The notes under the pieces: generated by a model | What the model saw: only the letters and a program-made list of their open reading frames with translations | What the model was told of the DNA's origin: nothing | The model's database searches: none | Shown: piece after piece, positions 1 to 7,398 of the stretch | Layout of the letters: every line of letters starts with the position of its first letter | How positions within the stretch are numbered: position 1 is the first letter of the stretch | From: Chitinophaga pinensis | Lineage (GTDB): Bacteria; Bacteroidota; Bacteroidia; Flavobacteriales_D; Crocinitomicaceae | Length of the DNA stretch: 14,382 nt | Direction of reading: 5' to 3' | Assembly (NCBI GenBank): GCA_945868555.1 | Contig: CAMBMC010000032.1 | Coordinates: forward strand, 1-14,382 | Program-made: the position numbers and the translations under genes

Positions 1-1
1 A

Positions 2-1315
2 CAGCTGATTCCTTTGCTCATTACGCCTATACTCAGTCGCTTGTTTTCCGTAGAAGAGTTTGGAGTTTTCGCTCTGTACAGCTCAATTGCCACCTTCTTT
101 ATGGTCATTGCAGCAGGCAGGTATGAAACGGCCATTTTACTACCAAAAGAAGACAAAGATGCGGTGAACATTCTCGCTTTGAGCTTTTTGATCCTTACAG
201 GCCTAAGCCTTTTGATGACGGCTGTAGTGCTCATCTTTCCTCTTGCTGATCTCTTTGACACACCCGAATTGGATGGCATCCTCATTTTTATTCCGCTCAC
301 CATTTTTTTTGGGGCTGCATACCGAACGTTGACATTTTGGAGCAACCGAAAAAAGCGATTCCAATCCACCTCAATTTCTGCTGTCACCCAAGCCACCTCT
401 CGCGCTGGAATAAACCTTTTCGGCGGAATGTATGCCGGAGGGTATTGGGAAGCGGGGCATTCAAAGGGATTTTTTACGGCCTTATTTTCCGCCAAAGGAG
501 GAATGATTCATGGTGTTCGTGCTTGGGGTATGAACAGTTTGGTTGTTGGTTCCATTTTGGGCTATGCCTTTGGTACCATTCAATTTGTGAGGACCTTTAT
601 TTCTAAAGACCGTTCACTCTTGAAAGAGGTCAATGGTGCGTCCATGCGTCGAATGGCCAAGGAGCATGATAAGTTCCCAAAAATCAATGCCGTACATGCC
701 CTCGTTGATGAGATCAAAAACTCAGGGGTTACCTTCGTGGTTTCGTATATGTTTTCTGAAGTGGTACTCGGCTTATACAGCATGACGATTCGGGTGTTGA
801 CCTTGCCCTTAACCATGATTGGGAGTGCCTTTGCACAGGTGTTTATTCAACGCGCTGCAGAATTGTTTGCGAACAAAGAAAAAATGGTTCCCTTGATGCA
901 TGCCACAGTGCGCCGTCTTTCCTTTTTGGCTTTGCCGATTTTTCTGCCTATAGTTTTCTTTGGTCCAGATTTATTCGGAATCATTTTAGGCGATGATTAC
1001 CGCATTTCTGGAGAATTCGCACGGATACTCACCCCATGGTTATTTCTCAATTTTGTGATCAGTCCAGTGGTGCAAGTCACTGTTGTTGTGGGCAAGCAAA
1101 AAGAGCTGTTCGGTGTAGCTTTGGTGGGTAACTCCATCATTCTTGGTAGCATCTTTATTGGCGGATTCTTCTTCCATAAACTCGAGTATGGCTTCATGCT
1201 CCTCTCGTTATTGGAAATTATCTTTTACATTTGGTTGTACAAATGGGTATTTGCCTTGGCGAAAGAAGCAGATGCTTCACATGTAATACTCACTGAAACT
1301 GAACAATTATCGTGA
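2..1315 (+). CDS. Wzx-like polysaccharide flippase, 5' partial
   Basis: Probable lipid-linked oligosaccharide flippase of the MATE/MVF (polysaccharide biosynthesis protein) superfamily, acting in the inner membrane to move an undecaprenyl-linked glycan outward. The frame is open to the window edge: residues QLIPLLITPILSRLF, the usual end of the first membrane helix in this family, are already visible, so the true start lies upstream and the TTG at 14 is not the start. About 437 residues are seen, with many hydrophobic segments of roughly 20 residues (for example around bases 60-120, 170-330, 740-860, 900-990 and 1110-1260). Between about bases 420 and 530 there is a glycine-rich, more polar stretch (AGGYWEAGHSKGF) that looks like an enlarged loop. 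It overlaps the next gene by 4 bases (GTGA), which suggests translational coupling within a surface-polysaccharide operon. Substrate cannot be told from sequence. Confidence 0.85.
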   Translation, partial: QLIPLLITPILSRLFSVEEFGVFALYSSIATFFMVIAAGRYETAILLPKEDKDAVNILALSFLILTGLSLLMTAVVLIFPLADLFDTPELDGILIFIPLTIFFGAAYRTLTFWSNRKKRFQSTSISAVTQATSRAGINLFGGMYAGGYWEAGHSKGFFTALFSAKGGMIHGVRAWGMNSLVVGSILGYAFGTIQFVRTFISKDRSLLKEVNGASMRRMAKEHDKFPKINAVHALVDEIKNSGVTFVVSYMFSEVVLGLYSMTIRVLTLPLTMIGSAFAQVFIQRAAELFANKEKMVPLMHATVRRLSFLALPIFLPIVFFGPDLFGIILGDDYRISGEFARILTPWLFLNFVISPVVQVTVVVGKQKELFGVALVGNSIILGSIFIGGFFFHKLEYGFMLLSLLEIIFYIWLYKWVFALAKEADASHVILTETEQLS

Positions 1316-1884
1316 TACGCAATCTACTCAGAAAACTTCGAAATCAATGGATTAGCCGCTATTCTCCAAGGATGATTAGTCCTTTCATTGGGCGCAATGG
1401 TCAAGCGATCGCACGAACACGCGTTTCCAATTCCAGCTTCATTGATCACATACAAGGACTTGACTTGGCCGAAAATGTGTACATCGGGCACCACAATTTC
1501 ATCGAAGCGAGCAACGGAATTCGCATCGAAGAAGGATGTCAGATTACCAGTTTTATCAGCATTACATCACATTCAAGCCATCAATCCATTCGTTTGTACG
1601 GAAAATCCTATGCCGGTAAAGAAATGATTGGGTACATCACTGGGAACGTCCACATTGGAAAATACACCTTTGTTGGACCACACTCCACGATCATGCCCAA
1701 CACGAGCATTGGTAAAGGCTGTATTGTCGCAGCATACAGTTATGTTCAAGGAAATTTTCCTGATTTCTCCATTATTTCCGGGAATCCTGCTCTTGTGATT
1801 GGGGACACACGCGAGCGCGACCATGCTTTATTGGCACAACATCCAGAACTGAAAAAACACTACGATGAATGGAGCAATGACTGA
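1312..1884 (+). CDS. Left-handed beta-helix (hexapeptide repeat) acyltransferase
   Basis: Probable sugar O- or N-acetyltransferase of the hexapeptide-repeat family, 190 residues, cytoplasmic, likely decorating a glycan building block with an acetyl group from acetyl-CoA. After a basic N-terminus (about residues 1-25), imperfect hexapeptide turns run through roughly residues 35-165, including LAENVYIGHHNFIEA, GNVHIGKYTFVGP and NTSIGKGCIVAA. A conserved-looking ITSHSSH segment near residues 84-90 supplies candidate catalytic histidines. The terminal coil SGNPALVIG (157-164) is the familiar end of the helix in these enzymes. The start is GTG, overlapping the flippase stop by 4 bases; no better ATG lies near. 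Its 3' end overlaps the next gene. The acceptor sugar is unknown. Confidence 0.85.
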   Translation: MIRNLLRKLRNQWISRYSPRMISPFIGRNGQAIARTRVSNSSFIDHIQGLDLAENVYIGHHNFIEASNGIRIEEGCQITSFISITSHSSHQSIRLYGKSYAGKEMIGYITGNVHIGKYTFVGPHSTIMPNTSIGKGCIVAAYSYVQGNFPDFSIISGNPALVIGDTRERDHALLAQHPELKKHYDEWSND

Positions 1885-3088
1885 TCGAATGAAAATTTTA
1901 TTCGGCGGCTTTATTGTTTGCTCTGTGCTCTTCCTGCCCGACCTGCATCTCAAGGCCTCATGGCCAGCGGTACAATTGATTGATTTCCTTATTCCTTTTC
2001 TCGCTTTCAGTGTGTTTCGGAGTTACGCGTCAACACGCACCAAATCTTACTTTATTGGGCTCGGAGTATTTGCCTTGCTCATGCTTCTTTCCATGGCGAT
2101 AAATGGCCGTATTTTCGTGGTTCAAGATTTATTTGAGCTGTATAAACTGATAAAATACGGAGTAATTGTTGCCTTTTTTGCGCAAGTTCCCATTCGGGAA
2201 TTCCTGAAGGTTTGGCTCAAGCCTATGTTTCTTCTTTTGGTAGGTGTTAATGCACTCCACTTTTTCAATGTATTTGGCTTCAATCAAATCATTGCCGATT
2301 TCTACAATGGTGGAATTCATATCGAGTATTTCGGATTGAATTCAATCAAAGAACCCGCAGTGAAACGCATGGTTGGTTTTGCTGGTAATCCAAACATCAA
2401 CGCACTGATTTTCTTGTTCTTTAGCATTGCCTTTCTACCTGTAAAGAAAACTCAGCAAAGCATCTGGTGGTTTTTACTCGCAGTATTGATGGTTTTTTTG
2501 TGCCAGTCGCGTACAGCAATCCTTTGTCTCTCCGCAATCCTCTTGGCCGGTGCTTTTGTTCTTTCGGCACATTTCACCTTGCGCAAGTGGCTGCAACTCG
2601 GAATTGGTATTGGTGCAATGTATATCGTCTCTTGGGCACTGGCCACGGACTTATTCACGCATTCCTTATACAGCAACAATCTGTTCACTGGACACATTCT
2701 CAAGACTGGTTCTGCACGAGGTCGCTTGGAGGCATGGAACTTGTTGGGTGATATGATTCTCCAACGTCCACTTTTCGGATATGGCGGAAACAAAGCCTAT
2801 TTCTACACACAAAAAATATACTCCGAAAACGAGTATATTCTGATGGCTTGGCGCTACGGAATAATTGGTCTGATGGGATATTTACTCATTTACTTCCTTC
2901 CTTTAAAAGCATTTTTTCAGGCAAAAAAAATCGAACAAAGCTACCCTGCACTCTTGAGTATTGTATTGATGCTGGTCGCAGCCTTGACCAACAATCCATT
3001 TGTTGACCGAACCATAATGGTTTTGTTCGCTGCTGTTATTGGAGCCGTTTATTCTCAACTCTCAACAAATCAAATACATGTCGAATAG
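1865..3088 (+). CDS. Wzy/O-antigen ligase-like polytopic membrane protein
   Basis: Probable O-antigen polymerase or ligase (Wzy/WaaL superfamily), 407 residues, inner membrane, which would join glycan repeat units or transfer the finished chain on the periplasmic side. About ten hydrophobic segments are visible. Family signatures include GFAGNPNINAL (171-181), the QSRTA motif after a membrane helix (214-218), the periplasmic-loop motif SARGRLEAW (283-291) followed by RPLFGYG, and ENEYILMAWRYGIIGL (321-336), as in the Wzy_C domain. The first ATG at 1865 overlaps the acyltransferase by 20 bases; in-frame ATGs at 1877 (8-base overlap) and 1889 are equally plausible starts. Polymerase and ligase cannot be distinguished by sequence; a cluster with a Wzx flippase favours polymerase. 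Confidence 0.8.
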   Translation: MNGAMTDRMKILFGGFIVCSVLFLPDLHLKASWPAVQLIDFLIPFLAFSVFRSYASTRTKSYFIGLGVFALLMLLSMAINGRIFVVQDLFELYKLIKYGVIVAFFAQVPIREFLKVWLKPMFLLLVGVNALHFFNVFGFNQIIADFYNGGIHIEYFGLNSIKEPAVKRMVGFAGNPNINALIFLFFSIAFLPVKKTQQSIWWFLLAVLMVFLCQSRTAILCLSAILLAGAFVLSAHFTLRKWLQLGIGIGAMYIVSWALATDLFTHSLYSNNLFTGHILKTGSARGRLEAWNLLGDMILQRPLFGYGGNKAYFYTQKIYSENEYILMAWRYGIIGLMGYLLIYFLPLKAFFQAKKIEQSYPALLSIVLMLVAALTNNPFVDRTIMVLFAAVIGAVYSQLSTNQIHVE

Positions 3089-4115
3089 CCAAAAGAAAAA
3101 GTTATTACTTATTGGTAGTGCGAGTGTTCACGTTCAGAACTACTACAACTTAGTGCGTGACTATTTTGCTGAGGTGATGGTTGTCACCAATGAAACCATT
3201 GATTATTGTCCACACACGAAGGTCTCTTTTGAGATGAGAAATCCCTTGAAAGTGTACAGAAGCATTCAAGCCCTTAAAAAGGTGATCAGTGAGTTCAAAC
3301 CCGACATCATCCATGTGCACCAAGCCAATGCTTACGGATACTTTGCCTCTATGGCCAATAAGCGAAAGATACCGATGTTGTTGACTACTTGGGGGAGCGA
3401 TGTTCTGCTTTTGCCAAAACGAGGTTTCCTTTACCGCTACATTGTCACTAAATCACTTAGAGATGCTGATTTCATTACGGCAGATGCGCAGTATATGGCA
3501 GAAGCCATTCATGGCTTAATCGGAAAAAAAGAAGTTACGATTGCCAACTTTGGCATTGAGATATCTTCGATGACAGCATCACATCAAAAGGAAAACATCA
3601 TCTATTCAAACCGCTTACACCAGGATTTGTACAATATTGATCAAATCATTTCCGGCAGTACATCTTTTTTGAATGAACATTCAGATTGGTCGCTAACGAT
3701 TGGTGCCAATGGGAACAATACGGAAGCCTTGAAAGCGCAAGCGAAGGAAGAAATTAGAGAAAATCAAGTGTCGTTTATTGGTTTTGTGAACGCAGAGGTC
3801 AATCGCGCCAATTATTTGAAATCAGCCATTTACATTTCCATACCGAACAGTGATGGCACTGCGATTAGCTTATTGGAAGCCATGGCTTATGGTGCAATTC
3901 CTGTGGTATCTGATCTTCCTGCCAATCGCGAGTGGATTATAGATGGTGAAAACGGAATAATTTTGCGCAATCGAAATGTTGAAGAAGCCTTGGAACGCGC
4001 ACTAGAATTGGATGCCGAGGATGTCGCTCAACGCAATGCACAAATCATTTCAGAACGAGGAAGTAAGGAGGCGAATCGAAAAATTTTCTTGTCGCTGTAC
4101 GATCAATGTCAGTGA
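3078..4115 (+). CDS. GT4-family glycosyltransferase
   Basis: Retaining glycosyltransferase of family GT4 (GT-B fold), 345 residues, probably cytoplasmic or membrane-peripheral, adding a sugar from a nucleotide donor to the growing glycan. The N-terminal half has KPDIIHVHQANAYGYFA (74-90) and LLTTWGSDVLLLPKR (101-115), typical of the acceptor domain. The C-terminal half has the donor-binding region SLLEAMAYGAIPVVSDLPANRE (264-285) and DGENGIIL. In the usual EX7E pair the second glutamate is E267, while the first position is D259 (NSDGTAISLLE), a conservative variant. I chose ATG 3078 because MSNSQKKKLLLIG gives the normal beginning of the first Rossmann strand. It overlaps the preceding gene by 11 bases. 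An upstream TTG at 3039 would add 13 residues and is unlikely. Its stop overlaps the convergent epimerase stop. Confidence 0.85.
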   Translation: MSNSQKKKLLLIGSASVHVQNYYNLVRDYFAEVMVVTNETIDYCPHTKVSFEMRNPLKVYRSIQALKKVISEFKPDIIHVHQANAYGYFASMANKRKIPMLLTTWGSDVLLLPKRGFLYRYIVTKSLRDADFITADAQYMAEAIHGLIGKKEVTIANFGIEISSMTASHQKENIIYSNRLHQDLYNIDQIISGSTSFLNEHSDWSLTIGANGNNTEALKAQAKEEIRENQVSFIGFVNAEVNRANYLKSAIYISIPNSDGTAISLLEAMAYGAIPVVSDLPANREWIIDGENGIILRNRNVEEALERALELDAEDVAQRNAQIISERGSKEANRKIFLSLYDQCQ

Positions 4116-5083
4116 ATTTCTATCGGATAATTTGACACGTATTCGAGGATACCTTCTGGAAAGGTATACAAAGGTGAATATCCAATTTCCGTTGTGATGC
4201 GGTCGATTTTTGCAAGGGAATGCATGATGTCACCAGGGCGTTCCGGACCATGCACAACTTCAGCACTTGAATGAATTCCACGTTGCAACAATCCTTCACG
4301 AAGAGCCTCCACCACCTCGAGTAAGGTGAATGACTCTCCACAAGCCACATTGTACACTGCTGAGCCATTAAATTCACGTTCGGTTGTCAAGGCCAATACG
4401 TTTGCACGCACCGCATTTTTCACATAGGTAAAGTCACGCGTTTGTGATCCATCGCCGTTGATTGTCACATCTTCGTTTTTCAGCAGTTTATCCAAGAATT
4501 TTGGAATGGCTGCGGCATAGACACCGTTTGGATCTTGTTTAGGACCAAATACATTGAAGTAGCGCAATCCTACTGTTTCCATACTGAACAAGCGTGCATA
4601 TACTCCTGCGTATTGCTCATTCAACATTTTCGTCACGGCGTAGGGAGAAAGTGGACTTCCTTCAACACCTTCAACCTTCGGAGAGATGGCTAAATCGCCA
4701 TAGACCGATGAAGAGCTAGCATAAACAAAGCGTTTAATTCCTTCTTCATTTGCTGCGTGCAACATGTTTAAGAATCCTGTTGCGTTAGTTGAATGGGTAT
4801 TGTGGGGGAATGCAATAGAGCGGGGCACAGAGCCCAATGCTGCTTGATGCGAAATGGCATCGATTTCTTTCACCGCTTTTTGACAATCCTCAACAACTTG
4901 GATATCGCCTTCAAACAGTTCAAAATTGGGGTTGGAAAGAAACTCGTTCAAGTTCTCACGTCGACCCGTTGCAAAATTGTCCATGACACGCACGCGTGCA
5001 CCTTGATTAAGAAGTTCTTGCACAAGGTTGGACCCAATAAATCCTCCACCACCAGTTACGAGTATGTGTTTATCTTTTAACAT
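4109..5083 (-). CDS. NAD-dependent nucleotide-sugar epimerase/dehydratase (extended SDR)
   Basis: Extended short-chain dehydrogenase/reductase, 324 residues, cytoplasmic, most like UDP-hexose or UDP-N-acetylhexosamine 4-epimerases of the WbpP/TviC/GalE type, interconverting sugar donors for surface glycan synthesis. Visible elements are the cofactor motif TGGGGFIG (GxxGxxG at G11, G14, G17), D35 at the end of strand 2 (fits NAD rather than NADP), ASSSSVYGD (122-130), the catalytic YAVTK pair Y148/K152, and RYFNVFGPKQDPNGVYAA. The length is normal for the family. It starts 16 bases after the RNase Y stop on the same strand, so it may be transcribed as the distal gene of the zapA-rny operon although its function fits the polysaccharide cluster it converges on. 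Exact substrate is an inference; C4 epimerase is favoured over dehydratase because the motif is YAVTK with an upstream SSS. Confidence 0.85.
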   Translation of the reverse strand: MLKDKHILVTGGGGFIGSNLVQELLNQGARVRVMDNFATGRRENLNEFLSNPNFELFEGDIQVVEDCQKAVKEIDAISHQAALGSVPRSIAFPHNTHSTNATGFLNMLHAANEEGIKRFVYASSSSVYGDLAISPKVEGVEGSPLSPYAVTKMLNEQYAGVYARLFSMETVGLRYFNVFGPKQDPNGVYAAAIPKFLDKLLKNEDVTINGDGSQTRDFTYVKNAVRANVLALTTEREFNGSAVYNVACGESFTLLEVVEALREGLLQRGIHSSAEVVHGPERPGDIMHSLAKIDRITTEIGYSPLYTFPEGILEYVSNYPIEIH

Positions 5084-5099
5084 AAAGAAAGGTAAAAGC

Positions 5100-6632
5100 T
5101 TATTTTGCGTAATTCACTGAACGTTTCTCACGGATTACCGTCACCTTCACCTGACCTGGATAGGTCATTTCTGTTTGGATGCGCTGAGAGATCGCAAATG
5201 AAAGTTCATCTGCTTTCATATCCGTTACCTTGTCACTTTCTACAAGAACGCGTAATTCACGTCCTGCTTGAATGGCATAGGCACTTGAAACACCGTCATA
5301 CGACAAGGCCAATGTTTCCAATTCTTTGATTCGTTTGATGTAGGCCTCAACGATTTCACGACGTGCCCCAGGGCGTGCTCCAGAAACAGCATCACATACC
5401 TGAACGATGGGAGAAATCAATGTTGTCATTTCAATTTCGTCATGGTGAGCACCAATCGCATTGCATACATCTGGTTTCTCGCCATATTTTTCAGCGAGCT
5501 TCATTCCCAAGATGGCATGCGGCAATTCTGGTTCATCATCCGGCACTTTACCAATGTCGTGAAGTAAGCCGGCACGTTTCGCCAATTTCACATTCAATCC
5601 AAGTTCGGCCGCCATGATGGCGCACAGATTGGCTACTTCTCGCGAGTGTTGTAGCAGGTTTTGACCATAAGAAGAACGGTATTTCATGCGTCCTACCATG
5701 CGTGTCAATTCAGGATGCAAGCCATGGATACCAAGATCCATGCAGGTGCGTCGACCAGTTTCGGCAATTTCTTCCTCGAGTTGCTTGCGCGTTTTTGCCA
5801 CCACCTCTTCAATTCGGGCAGGGTGAATACGTCCATCAGAAACCAATTGGTGCAAGGCAAGTCGTGCGATTTCTCTACGAACTGGATCAAAACAAGAAAG
5901 GATAATTGCTTCAGGTGTATCATCTACAATAATTTCCACTCCTGTTGCCGCTTCCAATGCACGAATGTTCCGTCCTTCGCGACCAATGATGCGTCCTTTT
6001 ACCTCATCAGAATCAATATTAAACACAGAAACTGCATTTTCTACCGCTTGTTCAGTGGCTACACGTTGAATCGATTGGATAACAATTTTCTTCGCTTCGC
6101 GGTTTGCATTCAACTTCGCTTCTTCCGTGATATCTTTAATGTAAGTCATGGCTCCAGTGCGGGCCTCATCCTTCAGCGCCTCCATCAAGCTATTTTTCGC
6201 ATCTTCAGGCGACATTCCGCTAATGCGAGACAATTCAGCCACACGCTTTTCTTGAATTTTATCCAATTCTTGGTGCTTCAAATCGAATGCCTGTGTTTTT
6301 GCTTCTAACTCTAGTTGATTTTGTTCAAGATCACTCTCTTTGCGACCAACCTCTTCAATTTTCTGAGAGAGTGTCTTTTCGCGAGCTTTCGCGCGATCTT
6401 CGGCCGATTGTGTGCGTCGTTCGCGTTCTTTCATGTTTTGTTCATGCTCCTCCTTGAGTTTCATAAACTGTTCCTTTGCTTGAAGAATTTTCTCTTTCTT
6501 CATGTTTTCCCCTTCAGATTCCGCCTCGCGAATAAGGGTATCACGTTTGTTTTTGAGGATCACATTTTGCACCACAAATATACCTGCGCCGCCGCCTGCC
6601 AACCCTATCAAAATACCTATTACCATTCCCAT
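5100..6632 (-). CDS. rny: Ribonuclease Y
   Basis: Membrane-anchored endoribonuclease RNase Y, which initiates mRNA decay in many bacteria lacking RNase E. With the chosen start it is 510 residues, normal for the family. The order is an N-terminal glycine-rich membrane anchor (residues 2-24, GILIGLAGGGAGIFVV), a long charged coiled coil (about 28-190), a KH RNA-binding domain with KGRIIGREGRNIRALE (212-227), and an HD hydrolase domain. The metal ligands are in place: H329 (QHSRE), the H358-D359 pair (LLHDIGK), the GAHHDE segment (H396/H397) and D414 (VCDAVSGARPG). I chose ATG 6632, preceded by A/T-rich sequence, because it puts the membrane helix at the N-terminus. In-frame ATG 6659 and TTG 6674 would give extensions of 9 and 14 residues. 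It follows zapA in the same operon; the intergenic gap of 65 bases might hold a weak internal promoter. Confidence 0.95.
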   Translation of the reverse strand: MGMVIGILIGLAGGGAGIFVVQNVILKNKRDTLIREAESEGENMKKEKILQAKEQFMKLKEEHEQNMKERERRTQSAEDRAKAREKTLSQKIEEVGRKESDLEQNQLELEAKTQAFDLKHQELDKIQEKRVAELSRISGMSPEDAKNSLMEALKDEARTGAMTYIKDITEEAKLNANREAKKIVIQSIQRVATEQAVENAVSVFNIDSDEVKGRIIGREGRNIRALEAATGVEIIVDDTPEAIILSCFDPVRREIARLALHQLVSDGRIHPARIEEVVAKTRKQLEEEIAETGRRTCMDLGIHGLHPELTRMVGRMKYRSSYGQNLLQHSREVANLCAIMAAELGLNVKLAKRAGLLHDIGKVPDDEPELPHAILGMKLAEKYGEKPDVCNAIGAHHDEIEMTTLISPIVQVCDAVSGARPGARREIVEAYIKRIKELETLALSYDGVSSAYAIQAGRELRVLVESDKVTDMKADELSFAISQRIQTEMTYPGQVKVTVIREKRSVNYAK

Positions 6633-6697
6633 TTTTAAATAAATTAAAGCATTATACATCTTAAGAATGCACAAAGTAGAAAGGGGAAAAAGAGCAA

Positions 6698-6985
6698 TTA
6701 CTTTAACGAATCCAGCTCTTTGAATAAATCTCCAAGTTGCTGTTCAATAGCAGAAAAATCAGTTTCTGCTTTTGTTGGGGCTGCTGCTGCTGAGCGTGTC
6801 GACAATTGCAAAGCGGTCATTGCAAGTAAATCTTGCATGTCTTTTACCGCGTAGCTGTCTTGAAGCATTTTAATCGACTTATTGATGTCTTCTGCTGCTT
6901 TCGTAACGCGTGCTTCCTCACCCTCATTCACTGTAAGTGGATAAGAACGGCCGGCAACCATTACCTTCAAGGACAACTTTCCCAT
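6698..6985 (-). CDS. zapA: Cell division protein ZapA
   Basis: ZapA family protein of 95 residues, which in other bacteria binds FtsZ and promotes filament bundling at the Z ring. The N-terminal half, with the strand pattern LSLKVMVAGRSYPLTV (4-19) followed by EGEEARVTKAAEDINKSI, is the standard ZapA head. The C-terminal half is helical (KDMQDLLAMTALQLSTR and the final EQQLGDLFKELDSL) and would form the dimerising coiled coil; an alanine-rich linker (SAAAAPTKAE) separates the last helix. It lies 3 bases downstream of the small coiled-coil gene and upstream of rny, so the three are almost certainly one transcription unit. Recognition rests on the head motif and gene order. Confidence 0.88.
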   Translation of the reverse strand: MGKLSLKVMVAGRSYPLTVNEGEEARVTKAAEDINKSIKMLQDSYAVKDMQDLLAMTALQLSTRSAAAAPTKAETDFSAIEQQLGDLFKELDSLK

Positions 6986-6988
6986 TCG

Positions 6989-7300
6989 TTATTTCTTTAA
7001 CTGACCAATGCAGTATTCAATCTCTTTCACCAATTCATCAATCTGCTCCTCATTTCTTCCATTTTGAGGCGCGGAAACTTCGACAATCTGATTTTTCGTC
7101 ACTTCCAAATCCAACTTCAATTGATCAATTGCTGCGAGGCACTCATTTTCTATATGTTTCGCAGACTTCAATCGTTCTTCTATTTCTAGAATTTGTGTTT
7201 GAAGTGTTTGATTTTTCATCCGTTCTTGCACCAACTCATTATGAATATCAAGCGCTTTCGCTCGAATTTCGTTCATACTATGTTGAATGCGCTCTGTCAT
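6989..7300 (-). CDS. Small coiled-coil protein upstream of zapA
   Basis: A 103-residue acidic protein, almost wholly predicted helical coiled coil (heptad-like leucine/isoleucine spacing through about residues 5-72, for example VQERMKNQTLQTQILEIEERL), followed by a short polar break (SAPQNGRNEE) and a last helix (IDELVKEIEYCIGQLKK). No signal peptide, membrane segment or catalytic motif is visible. A small coiled-coil gene directly before zapA is common in Bacteroidota, and it may act with ZapA at the division ring, by analogy with ZapB, but that is inference from position and shape only. The ATG at 7300 lies 16 bases after a good promoter -7 element and is the first gene of the operon. Confidence 0.75.
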   Translation of the reverse strand: MTERIQHSMNEIRAKALDIHNELVQERMKNQTLQTQILEIEERLKSAKHIENECLAAIDQLKLDLEVTKNQIVEVSAPQNGRNEEQIDELVKEIEYCIGQLKK

Positions 7301-7316
7301 TTGGATCGACTTTAGA

Positions 7317-7346
7317 CAAAGTTAATACATCAAGTCACACTTACAA
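7317..7346 (-). promoter_or_regulatory. Bacteroidota-type promoter for the coiled-coil/zapA/rny operon
   Basis: On the minus strand there is TTG (7344-7346) followed 19 bases later by TAACTTTG (7317-7324). This is a full match to the Bacteroidota primary sigma factor consensus TTG-N17-23-TAnnTTTG. Transcription would begin roughly at 7308-7312, leaving a leader of only about 10 bases before the ATG at 7300. Position, spacing and direction all fit the first gene of the operon. Confidence 0.6.
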
Positions 7347-7385
7347 CATTTTTCATCTTCCGTGCTCTATTTTTTTTCTTAAGTG

Positions 7386-7393
7386 TAACTTTG
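7386..7393 (+). promoter_or_regulatory. Possible -7 element for the M23 peptidase gene
   Basis: The plus strand carries TAACTTTG, a perfect match to the Bacteroidota -7 element TAnnTTTG, in the divergent intergenic region. There is no TTG at the right distance upstream (only GTG at 7362-7364, 21 bases away), so the promoter is half-supported. The element ends 5 bases before the ATG at 7399, so if it is used the transcript would be leaderless or nearly so. Confidence 0.3.
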
Positions 7394-7398
7394 GACAT

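Noticed and set aside
5661..6308. A 215-codon open frame on the plus strand opposite rny
   Set aside because: It is antisense to a clearly conserved RNase Y gene; its translation is rich in Cys, His, Phe and Arg with no domain, as expected of a shadow frame.
6672..6697. Possible internal promoter between zapA and rny (TTG at 6695-6697, CTACTTTG at 6672-6679, minus strand)
   Set aside because: Spacing is only 15 bases and the first two bases of the -7 element do not match; not strong enough to annotate.
6937..7398. Upstream extension of the M23 peptidase frame by 154 codons
   Set aside because: It would run antisense through the coiled-coil gene and into zapA and would bury the signal peptide; ATG 7399 is the sensible start.
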